Part shown: positions 42,353 to 53,100 of the stretch, piece after piece
Position numbering within the stretch: position 1 is the stretch's first letter
Layout of the letters: every line of letters begins with the position of its first letter
DNA from: Purpureocillium takamizusanense
Lineage: Eukaryota; Ascomycota; Sordariomycetes; Hypocreales; Ophiocordycipitaceae
NCBI RefSeq assembly: GCF_022605165.1
Contig: NC_063074.1
Coordinates: 523,501 to 587,500, forward strand
DNA: 64,000 nucleotides
Direction: 5' to 3'
The notes under the pieces: model-generated
Told to the model about the DNA's origin: nothing
Seen by the model: the letters and a program-made list of their open reading frames with translations, nothing else
Database searches by the model: none
Made by a program: the position numbers and the translations under genes

Positions 42353-44392
42353 ATGACGGCCGCCGGTTCGAAACGGCGGAAGCTGGCCCATAACTCATCC
42401 GACGATGAGGCACAGCATGCCGCTTCGTCGAGAAGAGCTCAGAAGGACTTCTTCAAGCATGCATCCGACTGGAACCTGGAGCACGACTACGAGTCGCGCC
42501 GTCGCAAAGGAAAGAAGAACGCCAAAGAGAGCACGAAACTTCCACAGATTCGCTCCACAGATGGGCGGGTAGAAATTGTGCGGAACGTTGAGCCCGAAGA
42601 GGATGCATCCTCCGTCCAGAGCGACAACGAGTGGCTTGAGGGTCGCGAGGACGGCATCGAGTCCGAATCCGAGGAACTCGACGAAGACAAGGAGGAAGAG
42701 GAGCAAAAGCCTGAGATTCCGGAACCTCAGCAGATTCTTGAAGCTCAGGAGGAGCTGGCCAAACTCGCCAGCTCAATCAACGAGAACCCCGAAGAGAACA
42801 TCGGTGCGCTCAAGGGCCTCGCGGCCCTCGGCCAATCCAAGATCCCAACAATACAGATGCTGGCGCTCATGACACAAATGACCGTCTACCAGGACATAAT
42901 TCCCGGCTACAGGATACGCCCGCATACCGAAGAATCCTCCAAGGAGAAGCTGTCCAAGGAGGTTCGCCAGCTTAGGCAGTTTGAACAGAGCTTGGTATCC
43001 GGTTACCAGGGCTACGTTAAGGAGCTTGCGCGGTGCGCCAAGTTCGAGACGAAGCCTGTGCGAGGCGGGCAGAGTGTGGCGAATGTTGCAGTCACATGCG
43101 CGTGCTCGCTCATCACCAAGGTCCCGCACTTCAACTTTCGGTCAGATGTTGTCAAGATCCTCGTCGGCAGGCTGAGCCGGAGAAAAATCGACGACGATGC
43201 CGTCAAGTCCCAGAAGGCGCTGGAAGAATTCTTTCGCGATGATGAGGAGGGCAGGCCATCTCTCGAGGCAGTGTCGCTGCTCACAAAGATGATGAAGGCG
43301 CGTGAATTCGAAGTCGACGAGACCACCGTCAACCTGTTCCTCAGCCTCAGGCTCCTGTCCGAGTTCTCGGGCAAGGCGTCTCAGGATCGAGTGGAGAGAT
43401 CAGCCGAGGACCTGGCCAAGGTCAAGAAGAACAAGAGGGAATTCCGCACAAAGAGGGAGAGAAAGGCGATCAAGGAACAAAAGGCGCTCGAGAAGACCAT
43501 GGCCCAGGCCGACGCCCTCGTCAGCCACGAAGAGCGCGACAGGATGCAGTCCGAGACTTTGAAGCTCGTCTTCGCCACCTACTTTCGCATCTTGAAGCTG
43601 CGTGTTCCACACCTTATGGGTGCCGTTCTGGAGGGCTTGGCGAAGTACGCGCACCTCATCAACCAGGACTTCTTCGGCGACCTCTTGGAAGCACTCAAGG
43701 ATCTGATCCGCCACAGCGACGAGGACGCCGAGGGTAAGTCCACGGAAGATGCCGAAAACGAAGAGGATGACGAAGATATTCCCGTTCGCAATCTCACTCG
43801 CGAGGCACTTCTGTGCACCGTCACGGCCTACGCTCTGCTGGCGGGCCAAGACGCCCACAACTCTCGCCACGACCTCCATCTCGACCTTTCCTTCTTCACG
43901 ACACATCTATTCAAGTCCCTCCTCCCGCTCGCCACCGCCGCAGACCTCGAGAACACCCGCCTCAGCACCTCGTCTTCCTCCTCTGCCGCATCCGCCACCT
44001 CCAAGATCAACGTCCAAACCACCACAGTCCTGCTACTCCGCTCTCTCACCGGCATCCTCCTCCCCGCGTACAACGCGCGCCAGGTCCCGCCCCTTCGACT
44101 CGCCGCCTTCACCAAGCAGCTCACCTCCACGGCGCTGCACCTTCCTGAGAAGTCGGCGCAGGCTGTCCTGGCTCTGCTCGGCGACATCGCCCACACACAC
44201 GCCAAGAAGATCAACAGCCTGTGGAACACGGAAGAGCGCAAGGGCGACGGCAAGTTCAACCCTCTGAGCGACTCCGTCGAGGGCAGCAACCCATTTGCTT
44301 CGACGGTCTGGGAAGGCGAGTTGCTCAGGAAGCATTTCTCGCCAAAGGTGCGGGAAGGGGTCAAGATGTTGGAGAAGAGCATGACAAGTTGA
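42353..44392 (+). CDS. NOC3: Nucleolar complex-associated protein 3
   Basis: Pre-60S assembly and export factor that partners Noc2; the yeast protein also takes part in replication-origin licensing. Single exon, 679 residues, normal for the family. The N-terminus has a nuclear-localisation patch (GSKRRKLAH) and the conserved QKDFFKHASDWNLEHDYESRRRKGKK, then an acidic stretch. The NOC3 N-terminal domain covers about residues 130-240 (LAKLASSINENPEENIGALKGL, DIIPGYRIRP), a Lys/Arg coiled coil lies at about 345-390 (REFRTKRERKAIKEQKA), and the CBF/Mak21-type domain forms the C-terminal third, ending NPFASTVWEGELLRKHFSPKV. Divergent partner of RPF1. Confidence 0.95.
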   Translation: MTAAGSKRRKLAHNSSDDEAQHAASSRRAQKDFFKHASDWNLEHDYESRRRKGKKNAKESTKLPQIRSTDGRVEIVRNVEPEEDASSVQSDNEWLEGREDGIESESEELDEDKEEEEQKPEIPEPQQILEAQEELAKLASSINENPEENIGALKGLAALGQSKIPTIQMLALMTQMTVYQDIIPGYRIRPHTEESSKEKLSKEVRQLRQFEQSLVSGYQGYVKELARCAKFETKPVRGGQSVANVAVTCACSLITKVPHFNFRSDVVKILVGRLSRRKIDDDAVKSQKALEEFFRDDEEGRPSLEAVSLLTKMMKAREFEVDETTVNLFLSLRLLSEFSGKASQDRVERSAEDLAKVKKNKREFRTKRERKAIKEQKALEKTMAQADALVSHEERDRMQSETLKLVFATYFRILKLRVPHLMGAVLEGLAKYAHLINQDFFGDLLEALKDLIRHSDEDAEGKSTEDAENEEDDEDIPVRNLTREALLCTVTAYALLAGQDAHNSRHDLHLDLSFFTTHLFKSLLPLATAADLENTRLSTSSSSSAASATSKINVQTTTVLLLRSLTGILLPAYNARQVPPLRLAAFTKQLTSTALHLPEKSAQAVLALLGDIAHTHAKKINSLWNTEERKGDGKFNPLSDSVEGSNPFASTVWEGELLRKHFSPKVREGVKMLEKSMTS

Positions 44393-44984
44393 AGCCGCGA
44401 CATTGCAGTATTATTGCTTCCATTTGAATAGCATGCACAATCCACCATGCACGCAGATTACAATTGTCGTTGGTTTGCAACGTCGTAATGCCTTTTCTCC
44501 GAAAGCGAATGCTGTAAAAGTCGGAATACAAACATGGGTTTCTGTGGCAACAAACCGATTCCTGTAGATTCCATGTTGAGGTACATTATAGTCCGACGGA
44601 TTTTGACGAGGCGCCAATACTACAACTCATAAAACTTTCCGTCGTATGCCACTCTACAGTCGCTATCTTCTTCAACGCCATGTACAGCATCGATTAGTCC
44701 CCAGCCTTCGCATTGATCCATCAACCCCAGCTGCCCCTCATGCTATCCGCTGTGAGGGCCACTATCCACCTAGGCCGCCCACTTAGACGACTGAAGACCG
44801 TTTCGGGGGCCCTTGGTCTTTGCGGACCGAGTTGGCGGTGATCCTGCAGCTTCGACATGCTGTGCTTGTACCTGTGGCTCGCACGAATGAACAGTTGTAG
44901 GCAAGAAAGGATTGGCGGACGGCGCAGGAACTATATTCTGTTAGACGGGGGGGCGGGGATACCGCAGTTGGGGCAATGCGTCCA
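44393..44984. other. Convergent spacer (about 590 bp)
   Basis: 3' flanks of NOC3 (plus) and the PAM2-motif gene (minus). No gene or structured RNA recognised. Confidence 0.6.
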
Positions 44985-45917
44985 CTAGGAGAAGTTCATA
45001 CTGTTGAATGACAGTGGAGGTATGGGGTTCTGGCCCATGCCGTTGTTGGCAAAGCTTTGGGTGTTCCACTCTAGATTCTGCTCGGCCGTCGAGGCAACTG
45101 CGGTATGTGCCTGGCTGTTGATGCCAGAATATAGGGTTCGTTTTGGGATAAAACTCGCAGCCTGCGGAGAGAGTTTCGTATCTGCCCGTGCCGTCGTTGA
45201 GCTGTCCGGCCTTCCCACTTCTTTTGGTGAGTCGCCAGGCTCGTTCGCCGAAACCTTTTCAAGTGTAACTTTCTTCGCAGGCGCTGTCCTGACCGTAGAA
45301 GCAGGAGAGGTCATTGTCAAGTCTTCCATCGCCGCCGTAGATTGGTCGACAGGAGCCGACTTCTCGGTTGAGTCCTCTGTTGGTTCTGCCTGATGCTGCT
45401 GCTCTTCATTCGGTAGCTGGCCTCCGTTCACTAAGAAGAAGAATGTGTCTAGGACAGATCCAGGTAGGGCATCTTCCGGCTTTTGCTCTTCAAATCTGCA
45501 TGTGGGCATTGACATCTGGTTCAGGGGGGGGCCACTGTTCTTGCCTGCTGGTCCCCGCTCTATAGCTGGCAACCTGTTTGCCGATTTTGCGGGATCCTCA
45601 TCGTCGACACGACGTAGAAAGTCTGCAGCAGAGCTGCCGAGCACAGGTGATTCTCCGTAGTTGGCGCTCTGCTCCCCAAATCTGCCGAGGCCGGCGTACT
45701 GCCGCTGGCTTGGAGGCGGCGGGCCGCAAATATTCGAGGGTTGCGAAATGTGGGCGGCCGACTTTTGCTGGGTGGGTTGAGGTGCTCTTCTCGACGCAGC
45801 TGCTCTGCCGGTCTGGTTGCCGCGTCGATGTTTGGTGTCACCCCCCGACTTGAAGCTGCGGGCAAGCTCCAGGGCAGCTGCCAGCTTCTCCGGGTCGTTG
45901 TACCCCGAGCCACTCAT
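44985..45917 (-). CDS. Uncharacterised disordered protein with a PAM2 (PABP-binding) motif
   Basis: Single exon, 310 residues, beginning MSGSGYNDPEKLAAALELARSF, a short amphipathic helix conserved in style with fungal hypothetical proteins. The rest is Ser/Pro/Gln-rich and predicted disordered. Residues 248-258, KLSPQAASFIP, match the PAM2 consensus LxPxAxxFxP bound by the MLLE domain of poly(A)-binding protein, so a role in mRNA translation, decay or localisation is inferred. Other visible patches are VLDTFFFLVNGGQLP (a hydrophobic island near residue 160) and a Pro-rich stretch near residue 70. No enzymatic domain is recognised. It lies in a neighbourhood of RNA and ribosome-maturation genes. 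The ORF is confidently coding; the function is a hypothesis. Confidence 0.8.
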   Translation of the reverse strand: MSGSGYNDPEKLAAALELARSFKSGGDTKHRRGNQTGRAAASRRAPQPTQQKSAAHISQPSNICGPPPPSQRQYAGLGRFGEQSANYGESPVLGSSAADFLRRVDDEDPAKSANRLPAIERGPAGKNSGPPLNQMSMPTCRFEEQKPEDALPGSVLDTFFFLVNGGQLPNEEQQHQAEPTEDSTEKSAPVDQSTAAMEDLTMTSPASTVRTAPAKKVTLEKVSANEPGDSPKEVGRPDSSTTARADTKLSPQAASFIPKRTLYSGINSQAHTAVASTAEQNLEWNTQSFANNGMGQNPIPPLSFNSMNFS

Positions 45918-46823
45918 ATCGCACGCTCCAGTATTGTGAATGAGGCCACGACCGACGGAAACGTTATATGATCAGGAGACTGGCCACGTTGCCGACAATG
46001 TTGAATGATGTCAGTCCTCTGCTGCTGCTGGGATGGGTTCGTGGCAGGTGTTGACAGCTGTGGCCCGCGAGGCGCAAGGCTTGCACCTTTCGCCAACCGC
46101 TTCTCCTGAGCGTCCTGTGACACAACTGACCACGGAAGCTGCCTCGAATGACAACAGAAAATAGGAAGCAAAGGGGTGATGGGCCAGAAACGAGGGTATC
46201 GCGCGGGTCCGACTGTGGCCGCGTCTTCCAGGCCGGGCAGCCCTAGGTAGAGACTCCAGGATGTGGTTCAAAAGTCGCTAAACGGCCCGCGAACGAGAGC
46301 CAGTCACTGAAATCACACCACAATGGATCTTTGTTTGGCTTTTGTACGTCCTAGAGGCACGTGGCAGGTGCGCGCACTCGCGGTTGCCCCGGAAAAGGGC
46401 CGGCGGCCCGGCAAACGGCGGCACGAGCGTCAAGGTGAACGAACACTCGCCTTGCTCTAACTTGCGTCGCCGGGGGGGTGTTCGGAGCAGCGGCTGCTGC
46501 AGCTTGCCGTTCACTGTATGCTAGCTGGCCGTAGCAGCCGGAGGACCGCACGGCATTTCAATTAGGGGCAACGATGCCTACCTACCACATTCTGAGCATA
46601 TATGCACTTGAGAATTCTTGGAATGACAGAGCGCCTATTCTCCAGAGCAAACATGGAGTAAGAACGTTTATAGCACGTTTGTTGCGACCTTTAGCCATGA
46701 AACCGAGCCGGTGGCCATGTAAATACAGCACCTCTGTGATGCGACACGGGCATCAATCTTCCGCTTCGCCAGCCACTAGCTCATATCCCGTAAGCCGCCC
46801 GGTGTACACTTCTTTCCCCACGC
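45918..46823. other. Spacer between PAM2-protein gene and POP3 (about 900 bp)
   Basis: Promoter of the minus-strand PAM2 gene and 3' flank of POP3. No supported coding sequence. Confidence 0.6.
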
Positions 46824-47675
46824 TCATGCCGTTGTCTTTGCCTTCTTTACTCCAACAGTCGTCTCTGTCGAGCCAATTTGTGTCGGCCGATAAGCACTAG
46901 CCTTGCTCCCCTCCAGCCAAGAAGTGTCCACGGGTGAAACGGTCTTTCGAACAAACGCCAACAGCGCTTCAGCGCCTGGAGCATCGCGCATCACGGCAAC
47001 GGACGATACCCGCGCGACGCCCAAGACGGAACTGAGCCTTTCCGAGCACGGTTTTGAGAACCCCACTAATCGGGTTCGCTCAGCATACGGCAAGGCTCGC
47101 GTTGCCGCGCCGACCATTCTGGGGAAGTGGCAGTTGAAGGCCGATGACTGATTGCCGCGTGCAACAAAAACCATGGAATATGGGCCTTTGGCATCATCTG
47201 TACCCTGCGATCCAGTTTCTCTGTGCCCCTCTGACGTTTCTTCAAGTCTTCTTGTAATCGAATTGAAGCCGACATGGACGTAAGCGCTGAGTTCGGGCTT
47301 CTGTGGCGCTGGCGGCCCGTGGGTCTCGTCCTCGGGTGTGGCATCCTGCATCGAGGCAGTACGTCTTTTGCTGCTTCTCTTCCCCTTCGACGGTCTTGTA
47401 TGATGCCTTCTGTGTTGCCCGATGGGGTTGAGAAGGCTATGTGGCAATGTTGCGTGAGCACAAGAAGCTTTGTGTCTCGATCAATGACACTTACTTGCAC
47501 AGCATCTCCAGTATGGCGTCCTGGTCATCAAACAATATCTCGGGCCTTGATTTTGTGAGCGCTATTGTTACACATCGCTTGTGGGGTGCCAGCTTTACCA
47601 CGAAACGGAGGAGAAGGGCGTGTCGAGGTGATGAATGAGCCTCTTGCGCCCTGTGGGCTGTGTCGACGAAGCCAT
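46824..47675 (-). CDS. POP3: RNase P/MRP subunit POP3
   Basis: Protein subunit of nuclear RNase P and RNase MRP, which process pre-tRNA and pre-rRNA; 246 residues from exons 47675-47599, 47545-47495 and 47436-46824. The short first two exons were recovered by frame and family: they join as HHLDTPFSSVS/WPEILFDDQDAILEMLC, then /NLLNPIGQHRRHHTRPSKGKR, matching the Pop3 N-terminus. Introns are 53 and 58 nt (donors GTAAAG and GTAAGT). The C-terminal part has the L7Ae-like fold signatures SSVLGVARVSSVAVMRDAPGAEALLAFVR and a final ETTVGVKKAKTTA. The middle holds a hydrophilic insertion typical of filamentous fungi. Expected in the nucleolus. Confidence 0.9.
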
Positions 47676-50194
47676 TGTGGGGAGACCCAAGATCGCGTCC
47701 GGCTGCACCAGATTGCTCTGAGTCTTCCGTACTTTTTATTCTCTCGAGAAAATGCAGCAAACGCTCTCCCGCATAAGCGATCGTGCAAGCTGTGAACAAG
47801 CAAGTTCAAGGAAAGATGCTTGGTGCGCGAGCTTGAGATGAAGTTGGATAGTGGACCCTGAAATGGGCGTGCGAAGTACCGAAAAAGACCATGGGTGGGC
47901 CCGCCTAAAATGAACAAAGTACCCGCGACCTGGGGCACCACTGTTGATCCGGGCTTGACGGGTTCCGTGGGGCGTCGCAGGTCCTCTACAGCGGAGCCTC
48001 ACGCCCTAAGGCTGAACACCTGGCGTTCACCTGCGTGAGGCGTGCTGGTAGCCCGTACTAGTCTCGGGATGGTATGGACTTGAGCGTAAGCCACGAGACA
48101 AGGGCAACGCGTCGGTAGGTCTTCTAGAAGGATGCCCACAGCCCAGACTTGGATACGTCATGTGAGCCGTGCGTCCCTGCGAGCAACGAAAGCTTTTCAC
48201 TACTTCGCACTCACACCAAGTTCATCGTCTCTAGGTACTAGGTATGCTGAGCTTAGACAAGCTGCGTACCCAACTCCTGCGTCCTGCTGCCTACTCGTCA
48301 CTGCGTACGAGGTATTGTCGTCTAGAATGAGCTCTTACATCGCCAGGTGCAGGGTAGCTAAGGTAGCATTCGCGACTTCTAATATCCATCGTCATTTTGG
48401 CATTCACGGAGGCACGCTGGCATTGCGGTTCGCCCAGGGCACCGAGCGTCTTAAGTAGCCACCTCGTATGCATCTCAGTTTGATAATGATTTCCCTGTAT
48501 TTATCCGTGCCGCTTTGCAACCATGTCGCAGCCGACGGCAGCCCTGGGCTTGTCTGTGCGACAATGGGGCTTGCAGACCCAATCCTCGGTCGAGAGTCTG
48601 TGATGCAACCCAATCACGCCGTTCGTGACCATCGGCATGATCTCCCTGCCTGATTGCCTAGGCAGAACCGGGTGCAAGGCTACACTGCTAATGGGATTTT
48701 GTGTCAATATGACGTGCCGAACCCTATCTGTAGCCGCGTGTATCTTCTGATCCGCCCGAGCCAGTCCCGTCAAAGCACAAGCGAGGCACCGTGCTATTTT
48801 GCTGTTTTAGGCTCCAGGCTTTCCCGCTAGATCGAATCTTGGGCCGCCGCTTGCAGTTGCTAGTGTCGGGTCGGCAGTCACTGTCAGTCACAGCTTGCTT
48901 ATGTGGCCCCGGCGAAAGGCGTGTTGCATTGGTCCCTTGGCTTCCCTCATCCTCTCATGGTGACAAATGGTGCCTGGCGAGTCGTCATCGCGAGATCTTG
49001 CCAGCGGCCCAGTATACCGAGGAACGAGCGCAATCACATTCATACTCCATGGTTCGACATCCTGCTGCCCTTTACTTACTCATTTGTCTGCCCCTCTGAG
49101 CCCGCCTCGGTGGTCGTGGCACAGCACCATCGCAACAAGACGCTGACCGCGTTTGAGTGGCTCCACAGCACATAGTGCCTGCCCACTATTGAGGGCGGTA
49201 AGTGACGGCTCGTGCCATTTCCCTTGAAATCTCCTTCACATCAGTTGCCCGGTCCTGGCGATGATGCGCAGTCATCACACACGCCTATCATGGGGGCCAC
49301 GCACCCAGGCAAGAGCTGCTCGAGGGCGGAGACACCGCTGGAGAAGGAGCCCGGGACCTCACCTCAGGCACATCAGCGTGGCCCTGGGCCCACACACCAG
49401 AACGATGTCACTGGCGCCCAGGCCCCATGCGCTCATCCACTGTCGGAGGAGCTACCTGCCTGGCAGTGCAAGACGTACGGAATACTCCACAGCAACCAAG
49501 TGGTGACGTCCACTGGTCTCGCCCGCTGTCACGGAGGCGCCTCAGGGACCCTCCCCTCCCGTCCCTTGTCATGCATGGCATGGCAACTGGAGCCCGTCCG
49601 CACCTCCCACGGCGCTCCTCCTCCTGCTGGACCCCCACCAACAGACCTCCAGCCTCCAGGGCTCTCGCGGCACCCGTCCCCGTCCCCATCACAGCTGCCA
49701 CCTCACCTCGGGCACTTCAGTCTGGAGGTCGTGCCGACCTAGGTGGCCCCCTCCCCCGCCAACGTCGCCGAGGCGTCGCCAGGGTCGGGCTGCAAGTGCG
49801 CTACCCTAGTACTGGACGTAGTAGCACGAGGTACCACCCTCCACTGCCCCTCCACCCACTCGACGTCGCCCATTGTCCGGCGTCACGGTCCCACACAAGC
49901 ATCGCGTCCCACCAGCCAATCCTGGTCCTCCAAAACTTACCTACCTCACACCTCTCATCATCTTCATTGCATCCGACATCACCAGCTCTGTTTCCCTTTC
50001 CCTCAGACCGCCCATCAACTATCATTCAGCCGTGACTCCCGGCCAGCTCCTCGTCCCGTCTCACGCCGATGCGCAGTTTGCTTAGTCAACACACATGTTA
50101 ATTTTGCGCAGTCGCCGCCGAGACGGCTTTCACGACGCAGTGACGTCTTCGCACTTTGAAGCCTCCTGCCCCGAGCTCCCTCGACACAAGTCAG
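47676..50194. other. Divergent intergenic region (about 2.5 kb)
   Basis: Lies between the POP3 start (minus) and the ubiquitin protease start (plus). ORFs at about 49212-49742 and 49427-50035 are Pro/Ser/His-rich, overlap in two frames and show no family; the last several hundred bases are pyrimidine-rich promoter or leader sequence. Nothing else recognised. Confidence 0.55.
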
Positions 50195-53100
50195 ATGGCG
50201 CCGGACTCACCACCCTCCACATTCGCTCCCGAGCTGCCGGAAGTAGCCTCTTCCCCTGAGCATCCTTCAACCCGCCCTAATCCATTTGACGACGGTGACG
50301 TCTCGTCGCGCAAGCGCCGCCGCACCTCAGCCTCTGGATCCCCTGCAGCATCTCTCGACACCGCGAACCCAGTTCATGACGCCTCGAGCTCCACCACACT
50401 TGAGGGCGATCAGTCCTGGTCTGGAAGCACCATGGCCATGGACGAAAAGCCTACCATTCCACGCACACCGGAGCAACGACAGGCCTCCCCCGAACCGCCA
50501 CCTAGCCGCGTGACCATCAATCTCCGCAGACGCTCAGAGTCAGGCTCGCCACCAGAGTCGCCCACATCCCTCGAGCCGACGCATTCCGGAATTGACCCCA
50601 CGCTTCCGGACGCTGCTGAAATTCGGGAGAATGCACGAAACTCCGATGCAGAGACGACGGAGGAACTGCCTGCCGAATCTGGGAGCACGCCATCGTCAAG
50701 GCCTGGCACGAGCCCTGCTGTTGAGGTCATCCAAATCACCGAATCAGAGGAAGCCTATAGCGGTAATGATCAGGATATGGAGATTTCAGCTGCGATATCC
50801 GGCACTTCAGCGGTAGATGACACCCTGCTCATCGCCGATCCAACACCTCAGTTCCCATACCGTCAGCCATCTGAGCGACTGTCCGCGACAGTACAGCGCC
50901 TGACTGACTATCTTTCATCAAGTAAGTACTCGCAGATGTCTGGGTATGAATATACTAACATTCTGCTAGATAAAATTGTGGACGGCCACGTCTTCGACGA
51001 CATCGTCACTTGGCTGAATGATTATCTCCAGTTTGCGAAACAGAAGGGCGCAATTGTCGTATTGGAGTCGAGGCTTATCAATAGAGACTTTTGGCAGTCA
51101 TTCCCACAGATCATTGTCTGTCTCTTGCCGCGAAGGTAAGGCACTGCCTGGTCCTGAATGTCGTACTCCGCTGACGGTGTCCAGGTGGGAGCTCTTGAAA
51201 CACCCAGTACTGAGGAACCGTCTCTTGAGCCTGTATACCGCATTCACACGGTTGATTGCACACAATATCGCACTCGATACAATTGCCCTACAAAGCATCT
51301 CATCTGCTGATGGCGCTTCAGCGCCGGCTATCTTTGCTCCCGCATACATTCAACAGCTTCGTAACACGGTGTCGTCCATCGACTACCAGCCCGACCAGAT
51401 GAACGAGCCCGTGTCCGAGCCCGGCTGGAATCCTATCAACCTGGAACTTTACCTCTTCAGAATCTTGCATGACAGCACAGCAGGTTGTGCCGAGAGTCTT
51501 GCACAGCTCGTTGACGCGCTGGCCGGCGCCGTTTCTCGATGGCCGAAGCTGGCAGATCACCTGGCGCCTCTGAGCCTTGCCCTAACGGACTATACTCGCG
51601 CTGCGTTACGCGGCCTGAATGAGAGCCAAAATGAGGATAAACGCGCCAACGGCGATCTTGCCGTCTGCCATCAGATGATGGAAACAATGTCAACTGCCTT
51701 GATGGCGGTGATCGACAAGCACATCGCGAGCCTAAGCCCAGACTGTGCCAGTACAGCGATCCAGTGCCTCGCTGAAGTTCTGCCCATGTCTTTGCGCAGT
51801 GATAACCAGCAAGCAAAAGATCGATTCACGAAACACAGAGCTCGATACCCGACACTGGTCTTGAAGACTGTGTATGAAGCAATTGCGTGGGATTGGAAAG
51901 TGGATGCCTTGGAAAAGCTCGTTCGATCGAGTCAGATGAACATGCGCATGGCCGGCGTCACCACGTTGTGCACGCATCTCGTCTCCCTGTGGAAGCGTTT
52001 TAACGACGGCGTCGAAGACTGCAGCGTTGATGTGGTCGAGCACTTGGCCGAATACCTGCTTCATATCGGGCTTGTTGACTACATCCTCGGCGGCAGCTGC
52101 CATCCGGAAATCATAATTGAGTGTGCAAACGTCATCGGCTTTTTGGTTGTTACGAAAACCTACCGTGCGGAGCACTCCGATATGATATGGCACGGCTTGA
52201 CATCAAGCCAGGATCCTCGTGTTGTGGATGCCCTGAGGCGCGTACTCACTACTATTTCGGCGCTGTTTGACCAGGCGGAGCTCTTGCACATCTGCAAAAG
52301 GTTTCAGTCACTTCCTCTGGAGCATTTCACGGTGTCGGTTCGAACTGCCCTGGACAATATCCTGGGTGAAATGATGCGCCGATGCAACGGGGATCATTCT
52401 ACGCTTCCCTATTACCCATACGTCCTCTGCCTGCGTCTGCTGAGAGAGTCGTCTGCTATCTCTCATGAGTCCCAAATCGCGGATCAAGAGGTTCAGCGTC
52501 TCGCGATGCAAAAGTTCAAGGAACTCCTTGGCTACGGCCCCGATGCTGAAGGTCGGGCCCAGTTGTACCAGAGCTGTATCCATGACATTGCTTCCAAGTC
52601 TACCACAACATTGGGAAGCCTTTGGTGCCTTTCAATGGCAATACGCAATACGACGGTTACTCAGATGCAAGTCTTGGCAGAACACCACGACCTGGCGAGG
52701 TTGATTGTGGAGGAATTAGAACACGCTGAGCTCGCGGATCGATCCGGGGCAGGATGCGCCGTGTTTTCCGGCACCATCAACCATCCACGACGGGAGTTTG
52801 TGACCAACCTCATCCAGCTGCAGCCTGGATCTATCGACAATGATTTGGGAGCAAGACTATGGAATTTGCTCGTAGGGTCAGGGTCGGCCTGCCCAGATGA
52901 CAGGCGCGCGGGGTGGCACATCATCCTCAGCGTGTCCAGAAGAACATCATTCCGCAACACATTTCTCGACACATGCTTTACATCTCTCCTGCCGAAACTA
53001 CCAACAGAGTATCTCTGCGATGGGGTTCTCGAGTTCATCAAGGAGAAATTACAGTGCTTCTCTAACGAAGGCGGCACATTACTGGATGACGAGACCCATG

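Noticed and set aside
49212..50035. Overlapping Pro/Ser-rich ORFs upstream of the ubiquitin protease
   Set aside because: Two frames of the same low-complexity, pyrimidine-rich sequence; more likely promoter and leader.
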